45,273 bases of DNA. It comes from Mesorhizobium sp. (GTDB taxonomy: Bacteria; Pseudomonadota; Alphaproteobacteria; Rhizobiales; Rhizobiaceae). Where the stretch lies: contig SAQL01000025.1 of the NCBI GenBank assembly GCA_004020645.1, positions 1 to 45,273 on the forward strand, given 5' to 3'. Each line of letters opens with the position of its first letter. Position 1 is the stretch's first letter. The position numbers and the translations under genes were made by a program. Below the pieces are notes generated by a model. That model had not been told where the DNA came from and searched no databases. It was given only the letters and a program-made list of their open reading frames with translations. Shown here one piece after another: positions 34,713 to 42,458 of the stretch.

Positions 34713-36063
34713 AAGTTGTCGAGAGGCGAGTAATCCAAGCGCTATGTCTTTGGGCACCGTTTTCAAGGCGACCGAGCGATTTTAGCCACGAACCCACGAG
34801 CTGGTTACAGCTATGGCCTGTGAGCGCTGTCCTCTTGTGGAGCGTTATGTATGCGTCTTCTGTGTCAGGCCTATGACGCGCGCATTGCTCCGGGCAAACA
34901 GCCATTGCTCCGCCTTGGTCAAGCACAGGAGACGCGTAAAGTCGCCAGCAGCCAGCAGCTGCTGCGACGCCAACTCATGGCGGTCCTCGCCGCGCTTGCC
35001 CGGCTCGATGCGAATGGACATCCGGCTGCTATCGATTTCTGTTACCTGCATACGCGCCCCCGTGGCGCGTAAGCCCACCGCGTCTGTGGCATCAGAGCGA
35101 CCGGGTTCCTCGTCGCGTTCACTGCGCCGACCACCTCAGAGGCGCTCAGCACGACCAGCAACTTGCACGGCGTCCGGGCGTATCGATCCGCTCAGGCAGA
35201 TCAGATCGACCCAGCGTCACCTCAAGAAACGCAAGGCGCAAGCGGTCTGGTTCACCACGCCCCAGAGGTCCCACCGAGTGGACTAATAGGCGCGCATCTG
35301 GTGGACTCCTAGGCGACGCGGTCGCGGAAAAACGGTGCCGGTCCATGCTGGCCAACGCTTCTGCCGTCGCTTTGAACACTTCGGCACGATTTTTGGGGCG
35401 CTACTGCCTATCAAGGCCACTCAGGGTGGATGTATGTCAGATCTCATCATAAGAATTGGAGATGATCCAATATCGACATGATATTTGCTTCTGGCCCACG
35501 TTGAGTAGATTGGATGTAAACGACAGCTCGACCATTGAGCGGATGCCCCTTCCCCGGCGAGTGGAGTGATCTCGGGATATCCGTCGCCATGACTGGAGCG
35601 ATTTCATGGGGAACCCGAACGGCTTGCATCAACAGCTTGTCCGAAAAGATCGAGTCACTAGGCAGCTTGTCTATTTCAGAGATCTTCGACGCATGTGTTT
35701 TGGGCTGAGCTGTTCCATTGCGACTGTCGTCCGCATCGTCGGTCGCCGATCCGATGCGCGGGTACTCGCTAGTAGGGATGCTGCGTTGGCGGCCGTCACA
35801 AACAGTGTCTGTTCCACCCCACCTGCGGGGCGGGCTACCTCGCCGCGGGCCCTCACCTTGGGGACGATGAGCGGTTCTCGCAAACGTTCAACGAGCGGAA
35901 TTTCAAAGAGTGTGAGTCACTCGACGACGCACCCCGCAAGGGTCTCGGCAGTAACGAGCTTGAGTCGCACAAACGCAGCAGCCAGGCGCCCGACCTGTCA
36001 ACAAAGCTCCATTTCCTGGGCGGCACAACCGACCGTCTCGCGGGCTCGAGCGAACTCTTCACC
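34713..36063. other. 1.35-kb segment without a recognisable gene before sctQ
   Basis: Several short frames exist on both strands, none convincing. Minus-strand 34845-35045 (SSRMSIRIEPGKRGED, QQLLAAGDFTRLLCL) and 35447-35632 (MQAVRVPHEIAPVMATDIP) look slightly coding-like but match nothing I know. From 35776 to 36063 the sctQ frame is open upstream of its ATG without any start codon (FNERNFKECESLDDAPRKG, SSQAPDLSTKLHFLGG). This could be the 3' remnant of sctP or of an older, longer sctQ. The segment reads as mosaic, decayed DNA. Confidence 0.4.
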
Positions 36064-37065
36064 ATGGAGGGGCACGTGATCGATCTGCCTTGCTATAGTT
36101 CACGAGAGGCCGCCACCATTTCGCGTCTTGCAGCCCGCTTGCCGGCCGCTTTCAGCCTCGCTAGCATCAACGTGGCAGCCGTCATTCCCGATTCGACACC
36201 ACCGCGTGTTCCGGCGGATTGCCGCCGCGTGATGGTACGCCTACACGGCCACGATCTCCGCATCGCGATCGACCCGATTCTCCTTCCGTCCATAGCGGTG
36301 ACACACTGGCCAGACATCACGGCCCTGCCATTGGACCACGGCTTGCGGGAAATTCTGTTCGACATCGTCCTACGCAATGTGGCGATTCAGGTGGAACGAT
36401 GGTGCGGTCAGCGGCCCATCTGGTCTTCTTCCGAGATCACCGAAGTGCTGCCCTACGCCATTGGGCTTGTTCGCTTGGACGGTCCAGAAAAATTCCTCGG
36501 CCTAGTAGAATTCGATGCCGGCGGACTCGAATGGATCACCTGCTGCTGCTGCGATGCGCTGCCGGTCGTGTCCGCAATCCTCGACGATCTGGCCCTCTCT
36601 CTCGATCTAAGAGTCGCTCGTTTGAACCTTACTTTGGCGGAACTACAGTCAATCGCGCCGGGTGACGTCATTTTGCTCGACGCCTCACCGGTCGCTCGTG
36701 ACGGAGCGATGACCGTTCTACTGTGCCTCTTTGGCAATTCGCGATTTCGCGCCTCGATCATGGATGGCCGCCTTTCAGTCCTTTCAGCAGTGGACCACAT
36801 GATGGACAATCCTGACTCTCTCCCTCCCGAAACCTTCGACAGCATTGACCTCCCGGTCGATGTGGATGTCGGACACTTGACCATGTCGCTCAAGCAGCTT
36901 CGTGAACTCGCGGTGGGCCAGGTACTAGATCTTGGTTTCGATGCTACGACCAATGTCAGTTTGCGAGTTAATGGCCGGGTGGTCGCTGCGGGCGAGTTGG
37001 TGCGCATCGCCGATCGGACAGGTGTGCGTGTCCTAGACATGCGCCTACCACGCGCCTCGTCATGA
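36064..37065 (+). CDS. sctQ: T3SS sorting-platform (C-ring) protein SctQ
   Basis: 333 residues from ATG 36064. SctQ forms the cytoplasmic pods that receive substrates. The N-terminal half is the variable domain (EAATISRLAARLPAAFSLAS, LPLDHGLREILFDIVLRNV). The first SpoA-like region is at ~195-260 (LTLAELQSIAPGDVILLDAS). The C-terminal SpoA domain, at ~270-325, reads DLPVDVDVGHLTMSLKQLRE, LAVGQVLDLGF and VNGRVVAAGELVRIADRTGV. It is one full-length protein; no separate sctQ-C gene is seen. It overlaps sctR by ATGA. Confidence 0.9.
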   Translation: MEGHVIDLPCYSSREAATISRLAARLPAAFSLASINVAAVIPDSTPPRVPADCRRVMVRLHGHDLRIAIDPILLPSIAVTHWPDITALPLDHGLREILFDIVLRNVAIQVERWCGQRPIWSSSEITEVLPYAIGLVRLDGPEKFLGLVEFDAGGLEWITCCCCDALPVVSAILDDLALSLDLRVARLNLTLAELQSIAPGDVILLDASPVARDGAMTVLLCLFGNSRFRASIMDGRLSVLSAVDHMMDNPDSLPPETFDSIDLPVDVDVGHLTMSLKQLRELAVGQVLDLGFDATTNVSLRVNGRVVAAGELVRIADRTGVRVLDMRLPRASS

Positions 37066-37721
37066 ACGGGTTGCCCGATCCCGCTGCGATGATCGCCTTG
37101 ATCGGCGCGATAGCGGTCATCCCGTTCCTTGCGATCACCGTCACGTCGTACGTCAAGCTCGTTGTCGTGTTCGGGCTGATCCGAAATGCCCTCGGCGTTC
37201 AGAACATTCCGCCGAACATGGCAATGAATGCGGTCGCCATCCTGCTCTCCGTATATATCATGCAGCCCGCGGCCAACAAGGCATTTGAAGCAGTGCGCCA
37301 CAAGGAGATCGCGTTTGAAGATCTCCGTGGGCTCGTCGAAACGATACCGCTAGCTATAGAGCCCTTTCGCGATTTTCTCCTAAAGAACACGTCGCAACAG
37401 GAACGACAATTCTTCGCCAATGCGACCCGTGAATTATGGAACGAACGGGACGCCGATGCGGTAACCGATGGCGATGTCATGATTTTGATCCCGGCATTCA
37501 TAACATCCGAGTTGGCGGACGCGTTCAAGATAGGTTTTCTGCTGTTCCTGCCCTTCATCGTCATCGACCTCGTCATTTCGAATATCCTGCTGGCGATGGG
37601 TATGATGATGGTTTCGCCGATGACGATCTCCCTGCCCTTCAAGCTGTTCTTGTTCGTCGCTGTGAACGGATGGCAGCGCCTGATCCACGGTCTGGTCTTG
37701 TCCTATGCGGGACCATCATAA
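37062..37721 (+). CDS. sctR: T3SS export gate protein SctR
   Basis: 219 residues, ATG overlapping the sctQ stop. SctR with SctS and SctT forms the export gate at the base of the needle. Signatures of the FliP/SctR family: FLAITVTSYVKLVVVFGLIR, ALGVQNIPPNMAMNAVAILL, then the periplasmic region and LIPAFITSELADAFKIGFLL, FIVIDLVISNILLAMGMMMV and SPMTISLPFKLFLFV. Length and motifs are normal. Its TAA shares an A with the sctS start. Confidence 0.97.
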   Translation: MNGLPDPAAMIALIGAIAVIPFLAITVTSYVKLVVVFGLIRNALGVQNIPPNMAMNAVAILLSVYIMQPAANKAFEAVRHKEIAFEDLRGLVETIPLAIEPFRDFLLKNTSQQERQFFANATRELWNERDADAVTDGDVMILIPAFITSELADAFKIGFLLFLPFIVIDLVISNILLAMGMMMVSPMTISLPFKLFLFVAVNGWQRLIHGLVLSYAGPS

Positions 37722-37984
37722 TGAGTACCGCCACTCTGGCCAACATCGCCGTCGAAGCCCTGAAACTGACTCTGGTTCTGTCGATGCCCACGATCCTCGT
37801 CGCGACGGGGGTCGGGCTGGTCGTCAGCTTGGTGCAGGCCCTGACCCAAGTTCAAGAGCAGACACTTCCGTTCGCGGTGAAACTGATATGCGTGAGCCTG
37901 GTTTTGATGACAACTGGGAACTGGATCGGTCGGGAGCTGTACCAGTATACGCTAAACGTCTTCAACAATTTCGGAGCGATGTAA
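37721..37984 (+). CDS. sctS: T3SS export gate protein SctS
   Basis: 87 residues, ATG 37721 overlapping the sctR stop (TAATG). SctS is a small two-helix export gate subunit (FliQ family). The helices are LKLTLVLSMPTILVATGVGL and LPFAVKLICVSLVLMTTGNW, joined by the conserved loop VSLVQALTQVQEQT. The C-terminal YQYTLNVFNNFG is amphipathic. Its normal size and conservation point to an intact gene. Confidence 0.96.
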   Translation: MSTATLANIAVEALKLTLVLSMPTILVATGVGLVVSLVQALTQVQEQTLPFAVKLICVSLVLMTTGNWIGRELYQYTLNVFNNFGAM

Positions 37985-37994
37985 GGTCCGTCTC

Positions 37995-38792
37995 GTGTCG
38001 CTACTTGATCCGTCTCTCTTGCATACTGCCCTTATCGTCTTTGCCCTCGCGACGACGCGTACGACGGGCATGACGCTGATTATACCCATTCTGGGGCGCG
38101 GCATTGTGACCGGACTGGCGCGGAACGGCGCGATCACGGCATTGAGTCTCCCGGTAATGGCGCATGCTTGGGCAACTAGGCCTGTGAACCTCGATAGCTG
38201 GGATCTGGAGCTGATCCTGGGCTTGGGGCTGAAGGAACTCTTGCTCGGCCTCGTACTCGGCATGCCTATTGCCGCGACCATTTGGGGTGTTGAGGCGGCG
38301 GGCACCTTCATTGACAACCAGAGGGGTGCCGCGATGGTGAGCCTCTTGAATCCGGCGAGCGGCAATCATGTCTCGCCGCTTGGAACGCTGTTCGCCCAGC
38401 TCTTCGTCACATGGCTATTTGCCACCGGCGGCTTTTCCGCATTGATCGAAGCGCTCTATCGCTCCCATGAGGTCTGGCCTTTGTGGAGCTTGCATCCTGC
38501 ATTCGGTCCGGCATTCGTCACGGGAGTTCTGCATCTCGCAGACGTCATCATGCTACTGACTTTACTCCTCGCCGGTCCAGCTATTGTTGTTATGTTCCTT
38601 AGCGAAACGGGTCTGGCGCTGATCGGCCGCATTGCACCGCAACTGCAGGTCTTTTTTATCGCCATGTCTGTCAAGAGTGCGGTGGCTCTCCTGGTTTTAG
38701 TCCTCTCGCTCACGATCATTCTGGCTGAGGCCGATAAACGCGTGCCATCCCCGGTCGCGATATTCAACCTCATCGCCACGTGGTTGTCATGA
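37995..38792 (+). CDS. sctT: T3SS export gate protein SctT
   Basis: 265 residues from GTG 37995, 10 bp after sctS. SctT (FliR family) completes the export gate. It has about six hydrophobic segments with family motifs: ALATTRTTGMTLIIPILGRG, GLKELLLGLVLGMPIAATIW, AAGTFIDNQRGAAMVSLLNP and TLLLAGPAIVVMFLSETGLA, then GRIAPQLQVFFIAMSVKSAV. All are in one frame. It overlaps sctU by ATGA. Confidence 0.96.
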   Translation: MSLLDPSLLHTALIVFALATTRTTGMTLIIPILGRGIVTGLARNGAITALSLPVMAHAWATRPVNLDSWDLELILGLGLKELLLGLVLGMPIAATIWGVEAAGTFIDNQRGAAMVSLLNPASGNHVSPLGTLFAQLFVTWLFATGGFSALIEALYRSHEVWPLWSLHPAFGPAFVTGVLHLADVIMLLTLLLAGPAIVVMFLSETGLALIGRIAPQLQVFFIAMSVKSAVALLVLVLSLTIILAEADKRVPSPVAIFNLIATWLS

Positions 38793-39568
38793 GCGCCGAA
38801 AAGACCGAAAAGCCTACACCCAAAAGGCTGCGCGACCTGCGCAGGAAGGGGCAGGTGGCGCACAGCAGTGAAGTCGTTTCCGCGGCACTGACCATCGCAT
38901 TCTTTTCTCTGTTCTACGCCTCCTTATCCGGCATGATAGACCGGCTCGAGGCGATGATCCTGCTACCTGTACCGCTTCTCCAAGGTGATCTCCTGAGCGT
39001 CACTGAAAAGCTCCTGCAGTCCTATGTTGCCGAACTACAACGCATGCTCGCGCCCTTCATCGGCATCGTTCTGGTAATCGGCGTGGGCGGCAACATCTTA
39101 CAAAATGGCCCGATGTTCACGCCCGAGACGGCCTCGCCAGCGCTGAAGAAGCTCAGTCTCAGTGAGAACGTCAAGAGGATCGTCTCGCTGAGGAATTTCA
39201 TTGAATTGGGCAAATCGATCGGGAAGATTTTGATACTCGCCTCGGTTCTGCTGCTCGTGCTGCGCGAAGGGATGCATGCGCTCGTCTGGACGCCGAGTTG
39301 CGGGATATCATGCCTAAGGGCGGTGACAGGTAACCTGCTGCTCGGCATCGCCCTTTATGCTGGTTTGGGTTTTCTCACGGTGGCAATTGCGGACTTTGCG
39401 TTCCAGCGTCGGCAATTCACGAAGAAAAACATGATGTCGAAGGATGAGGCGAAGCGAGAATACAAGGAGAGCAATGGTAACCCCCTAGTCAGGGCAAAAC
39501 GCAAACAACTCCATATGGAGTTGTTTGCCAAAGGCATGACCAACCGGTCGCGCAGGGGACCATCGTGA
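38789..39568 (+). CDS. sctU: T3SS export switch SctU, N-terminal membrane part (ends at the cleavage loop)
   Basis: 259 residues from ATG 38789. SctU (FlhB family) controls the export gate and the switch from early to late substrates. Start motif EKTEKPTPKRLRDLRRKGQV is typical. Four membrane segments follow (VSAALTIAFFSLFYASLSG, MLAPFIGIVLVIGVGGNI, IGKILILASVLLLVLREG, NLLLGIALYAGLGFLTVAIA). Then comes the cytoplasmic linker FTKKNMMSKDEAKREYKESN with the conserved GNPLVRAKRKQLHMELFAKG. In the family the next residues are the autocleavage loop ending NPTH. Here the frame meets TGA at 39566-39568 after RRGPS, four residues before that site. Confidence 0.93.
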   Translation: MSAEKTEKPTPKRLRDLRRKGQVAHSSEVVSAALTIAFFSLFYASLSGMIDRLEAMILLPVPLLQGDLLSVTEKLLQSYVAELQRMLAPFIGIVLVIGVGGNILQNGPMFTPETASPALKKLSLSENVKRIVSLRNFIELGKSIGKILILASVLLLVLREGMHALVWTPSCGISCLRAVTGNLLLGIALYAGLGFLTVAIADFAFQRRQFTKKNMMSKDEAKREYKESNGNPLVRAKRKQLHMELFAKGMTNRSRRGPS

Positions 39569-39930
39569 TCACCAACGATGTATGTTGCGTGGCGATTTAT
39601 TACGATCGGAAGCGTACGGCCTTCCCCGTGATCAGTACCATCGGTACCGATCTGGCGCAGCATATGATCGATGATGTTGGCTACCACTATGCCAGTGAGG
39701 CGAAACAATCCGCTGCGCACGCGCTGCTGAAGGACGAGTCCAGTAGACGAACATATGCAGTCGTATCTACTCTCGCCAAAATTCTTCGGCTTCCCGGTAA
39801 GCTGGAGACCCGGCCCGGCGATCGGTCGTGCCATTCACTGTGTCAGCTGGCCTCCGGCACAAAGATTTCTTGCGGACTGATTTGTTTGCTGAGTCCTATA
39901 TGCATTTTGTATGTACTCATATCGGTTTGA
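39565..39930 (+). CDS. SctU C-terminal cytoplasmic domain as a separate overlapping ORF, NPTH replaced
   Basis: GTG 39565 overlaps the TGA of the first part (GTGA) in the -1 frame, and GTG ATC ACC AAC continues the SctU sequence. The residues MITNDVCCVAIYYDRKR align with (V)ITNPTHIAVAL-Y of the family: Asn is kept, but Pro-Thr-His became Asp-Val-Cys. Then FPVISTIGTDLAQHMIDD, SAAHALLKD and VVSTLAKILR follow the SctU-C fold, though diverged. The last ~45 residues are a hydrophobic tail not seen in the family. Either translation restarts here to give a pre-split SctU, or this is the far side of a one-base deletion in a decaying gene. Confidence 0.75.
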   Translation: MITNDVCCVAIYYDRKRTAFPVISTIGTDLAQHMIDDVGYHYASEAKQSAAHALLKDESSRRTYAVVSTLAKILRLPGKLETRPGDRSCHSLCQLASGTKISCGLICLLSPICILYVLISV

Positions 39931-39984
39931 TATTTCTTATACATGTCGTGACGTTATAATACATATGGACCGATATCCCTTTGG

Positions 39985-39998
39985 CGCCCGAAAGGGCG
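39985..39998 (+). terminator. Short perfect hairpin with GNRA loop after the sctU region
   Basis: CGCCC-GAAA-GGGCG forms a five-pair stem with a stable tetraloop, about 55 bp after the stop of the sctU C-terminal ORF. No U-run follows, so it may be an attenuator, an RNA-stabilising stem or a Rho-assisted end. The 290-bp gap to sctW also contains an A+T-rich stretch (39930-39965) suitable for a promoter. Confidence 0.35.
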
Positions 39999-40220
39999 TA
40001 GCCCACTGACACAGTTTGCCTCCATGGGTGCTGCCCAGAAGTTGCTTGGACATGAGCGAGCACGAAGCCTTAAATGGTGGGACACATGCGGATCCACCAA
40101 GCCGCGGAACGGCAAGTCGGCCCGCGAGGAAGCCCGTGCGCCGGCAATCTGCAGTGCACTGCCCATGGACGTTGACGGGACGCCCCAGGCGATGCCGTAA
40201 GACCGCACGGAGCCGAAGTA

Positions 40221-41342
40221 ATGTCTGATGGGACAGTATTCGAAACGACCCCTTCGCGCCTTTGCTCTGATCGGATGGCGATCGAGCCGGTCCCGGTGCA
40301 GGTGGGTTCATGGCGCGGTGAAGCTGTTCGCCTGGCGGGGCCTACACACGCGACCCTCTTGGAACAGGCAAGGGAAGAGCGCACTTTTGGTTTTTCCGAG
40401 GCGATCGAGTCAAGGGCGCTAGTTGAGCGCAAAATCTCGGAGGAGCGCTTAGCGCCGTCGCTCAGCGCGGTCCATGAGATTGATGCCTATTTCGAACGTC
40501 TCCCTTATTTCGACCGTACCGAGTTGCCGGGGCTGTTGCGCGATATCCGCAGAGACGATTCTGCCTTGCAGGACATACTCCGAAAGGTTCGTCGGCGGTT
40601 CGCTGACCCCTCTTATGCCTATGCGGCACTCGATCTGGCGGCGCGAGAGTTGCGACGCGAGGGCCTCGACCAGCTTGCCATACGGACGAATGGTGCCAAG
40701 GCCCAACTCATGGCTAAGCAGGGGGTGGCTGTTCGTGCTGGCCTCAATATTTCAGTGGTAGCGACTGAAGTAGCGGCGGGTGATCAGAGGCTCGCTGCAG
40801 AGCTGCGTGATTTCTATCGGGCCACAGTCTCTAGCGATCCAGGACCGCTCCGGCTTTATAGGGACATTCTCCGTAAGTTTGGAGTCGAGGGCTTTGCTCG
40901 GCATGTCGCCTTTCTTACGCGTGCGCTCGGCGAGGACATCGCCTCGGCTGGCCCGTCGGTCGAGCCGGCTCGGCTATGGGAGATCCTCAGCGGATTATCG
41001 GCGCTGCGAGTGCTGGATACCGTGCACGAGTGCTGCCAAAAAATGGTCGAACGGATACGGCGGCGAAATATCATCGACATCACCGCTACTGGCGTGATGT
41101 GGCAATTATTGCCGCTGTTGGAGGATACCGTTCCCGGTCCGTCGAAGATCATTCCCATTCCCGAACGGCTAGGAATCCCTCTCGTTCACCTTGATATGCA
41201 GATTGCCGTACTGCGTGACTCTCGAGATCTTCTCGCGATGATTCCGGTCGGAGTCTACCGCGACTTGGACGCAAGAGAATCGACGTTGCGGGCGATAGAG
41301 GAAGCGATGGACATCCGCATTGAACAGGAAGAGAGTGCATGA
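40221..41342 (+). CDS. sctW: T3SS gatekeeper SctW (YopN-TyeA fusion type)
   Basis: 373 residues from ATG 40221. Gatekeepers hold back effectors until contact and order translocator export. The N-terminus is polar with a chaperone-binding-like region. Helical repeats follow: YFERLPYFDRTELPGLLRDI, DSALQDILRKVRRRFADPSY and LRLYRDILRKFGVEGFARHV (the HrpJ/InvE domain). The C-terminal ~90 residues (IDITATGVMWQLLPLLEDTV, LVHLDMQIAVLRDSRDLLAM, IPVGVYRDLDARESTLRAIE) correspond to TyeA. Having both in one chain is as in SsaL/SepL/MxiC. It begins a second T3SS transcript and overlaps the next gene (ATGA). Confidence 0.85.
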   Translation: MSDGTVFETTPSRLCSDRMAIEPVPVQVGSWRGEAVRLAGPTHATLLEQAREERTFGFSEAIESRALVERKISEERLAPSLSAVHEIDAYFERLPYFDRTELPGLLRDIRRDDSALQDILRKVRRRFADPSYAYAALDLAARELRREGLDQLAIRTNGAKAQLMAKQGVAVRAGLNISVVATEVAAGDQRLAAELRDFYRATVSSDPGPLRLYRDILRKFGVEGFARHVAFLTRALGEDIASAGPSVEPARLWEILSGLSALRVLDTVHECCQKMVERIRRRNIIDITATGVMWQLLPLLEDTVPGPSKIIPIPERLGIPLVHLDMQIAVLRDSRDLLAMIPVGVYRDLDARESTLRAIEEAMDIRIEQEESA

Positions 41343-41701
41343 GCGCCCATGCTTCTATTCGGGCTTTTTGCTCGGCGATGGGACTTCCACCGCAGGCGCC
41401 CCCATTGACGCTGCGTTTTGAACGATCGGGTGATCTCCACATGGAGTGTCGCGATGGCTTTGTCGCAATGTACTTAACGCGCGCCATGCCGCTTCACCGC
41501 AAGGGGATCGCCGCGGCAGCTCTCTCAGCGGTACACCCGGATCGTACGGTGCCGCACATGGTGAACGTCGCCTTTTACGGCGAGGCGCTGCTGGTCCTGC
41601 TCATCAGCATAGCTGAGAACAGCGTTGATCTTCCAACGCTAGAAACCGCGGCGCAGGTTCTCGTACGGCTCGTCGACGAAATTGATGCCGCAGCGCGGTG
41701 A
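41339..41701 (+). CDS. Small T3SS chaperone, probably for SctW (SycN/CesT-like)
   Basis: 120 residues, ATG 41339 overlapping the sctW stop. Its small size, alternating strands (LTLRFERSGDLHMECRDGFV, AMYLTRAMPLH) and helical C-terminus (ENSVDLPTLETAAQVLVRLV) suit class I chaperones. Position between the gatekeeper and sctX is where sycN sits in Yersinia (yopN-tyeA-sycN-yscX-yscY-yscV). The family call is mainly from size and place. Confidence 0.6.
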   Translation: MSAHASIRAFCSAMGLPPQAPPLTLRFERSGDLHMECRDGFVAMYLTRAMPLHRKGIAAAALSAVHPDRTVPHMVNVAFYGEALLVLLISIAENSVDLPTLETAAQVLVRLVDEIDAAAR

Positions 41702-41704
41702 CCT

Positions 41705-42061
41705 ATGATTCGCATCAATTCCGGCAGCTTGAATTATTCTGCTCCAACGATCTCCGGATCGACGGAACTGCGGCGAACAGGCCTCGTTGCCGATGCTCGG
41801 TCGGCTTTGCTATTCGATCTGCTATACGACGCCCCCACCGTCGATGACCTGATGATGGCCGCCTTCGCGCCTCCGATCGCGAATCCCGCAATCCTCGAGT
41901 CTCCGACATTCGCCGCCACGCTCAAGGCCGCACACACATCGCTGGCCGATCTGGCTGCGCAAACGGGAGACCCAGATCGTGCCGTGCTGTGCGACGCGCT
42001 CTCGGTACTCGATCGGGCGCAATGCGACCGTTTTTTTTTGAAAACGCCTGCCGTGCTTTGA
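41705..42061 (+). CDS. sctX: SctX (YscX-like) exported T3SS component
   Basis: 118 residues from ATG 41705, 3 bp after the chaperone. YscX is an exported protein needed for early secretion; it binds YscY and the SctV cytoplasmic domain. The N-terminus is polar (secretion signal-like). The middle has LLYDAPTVDDLMMAAFAPPI, matching the place of the LWDFASP-like segment in YscX. The C-terminal helices (FAATLKAAHTSLADLAAQTG, LCDALSVLDRAQCDRFFL) parallel the YscX end. Size, order and a following TPR protein agree. SctX is known from Ysc-type systems, so it marks the lineage of this machine. Confidence 0.65.
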   Translation: MIRINSGSLNYSAPTISGSTELRRTGLVADARSALLFDLLYDAPTVDDLMMAAFAPPIANPAILESPTFAATLKAAHTSLADLAAQTGDPDRAVLCDALSVLDRAQCDRFFLKTPAVL

Positions 42062-42077
42062 TGCGAGGATAGATCTG

Positions 42078-42458
42078 ATGACGGAACCGTTTATCAGTCC
42101 CGACAAGCGCGATGCGCTATCGGTGCTAGCGTATCTCTACATTAAATTTGGCCTTCTTCACGATGCAACCAAGCTTCTGCTCGCCCTCGAGCATCTCGAC
42201 TCCGCATGGGGTTGGGCACGGCATGCACGCTGTCTGGTATTGCTTCGAGCGGGAGACTGCGAGGGGGCCGCTGCCGAGGCGAGTCGGCTTCTTTTGCACG
42301 CGCTGAGCGATGAGGAGCGATTCCGGATATTGCAGGTGCGGGTCAAGGCTTATTCGAAACTGGGTCTCAGATCCGAGGCGAGAGCCTCTCAGCGAATGGC
42401 CACAATACTGCTGACACAGACGGCCGTGCCGGGTGCGTCGCGGGGACGGACAGCGTGA
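42078..42458 (+). CDS. sctY: SctY (YscY-like) TPR chaperone of SctX
   Basis: 126 residues from ATG 42078. YscY is a TPR protein that binds YscX and the export gate SctV. TPR-like pairs: DALSVLAYLYIKFGLLHDAT and KLLLALEHLDSAWGWARHAR, CLVLLRAGDCEGAAAEASRL, and RFRILQVRVKAYSKLGLRSE. Length is close to YscY (~114). It lies directly before sctV and overlaps it by GTGA, as yscY precedes yscV in Yersinia and Pseudomonas. SycD-type proteins are longer, so SctY is preferred. Confidence 0.7.
   Translation: MTEPFISPDKRDALSVLAYLYIKFGLLHDATKLLLALEHLDSAWGWARHARCLVLLRAGDCEGAAAEASRLLLHALSDEERFRILQVRVKAYSKLGLRSEARASQRMATILLTQTAVPGASRGRTA

Noticed and set aside
35606..36079. 157-codon frame overlapping the sctQ start, considered as sctP
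   Set aside because: The overlap is what one would expect of sctP, but the composition (Ser/Arg/Thr-rich without a Pro/Gln-rich middle or recognisable T3S4 domain) is unlike SctP and there is no ribosome site. Left as unassigned mosaic DNA.
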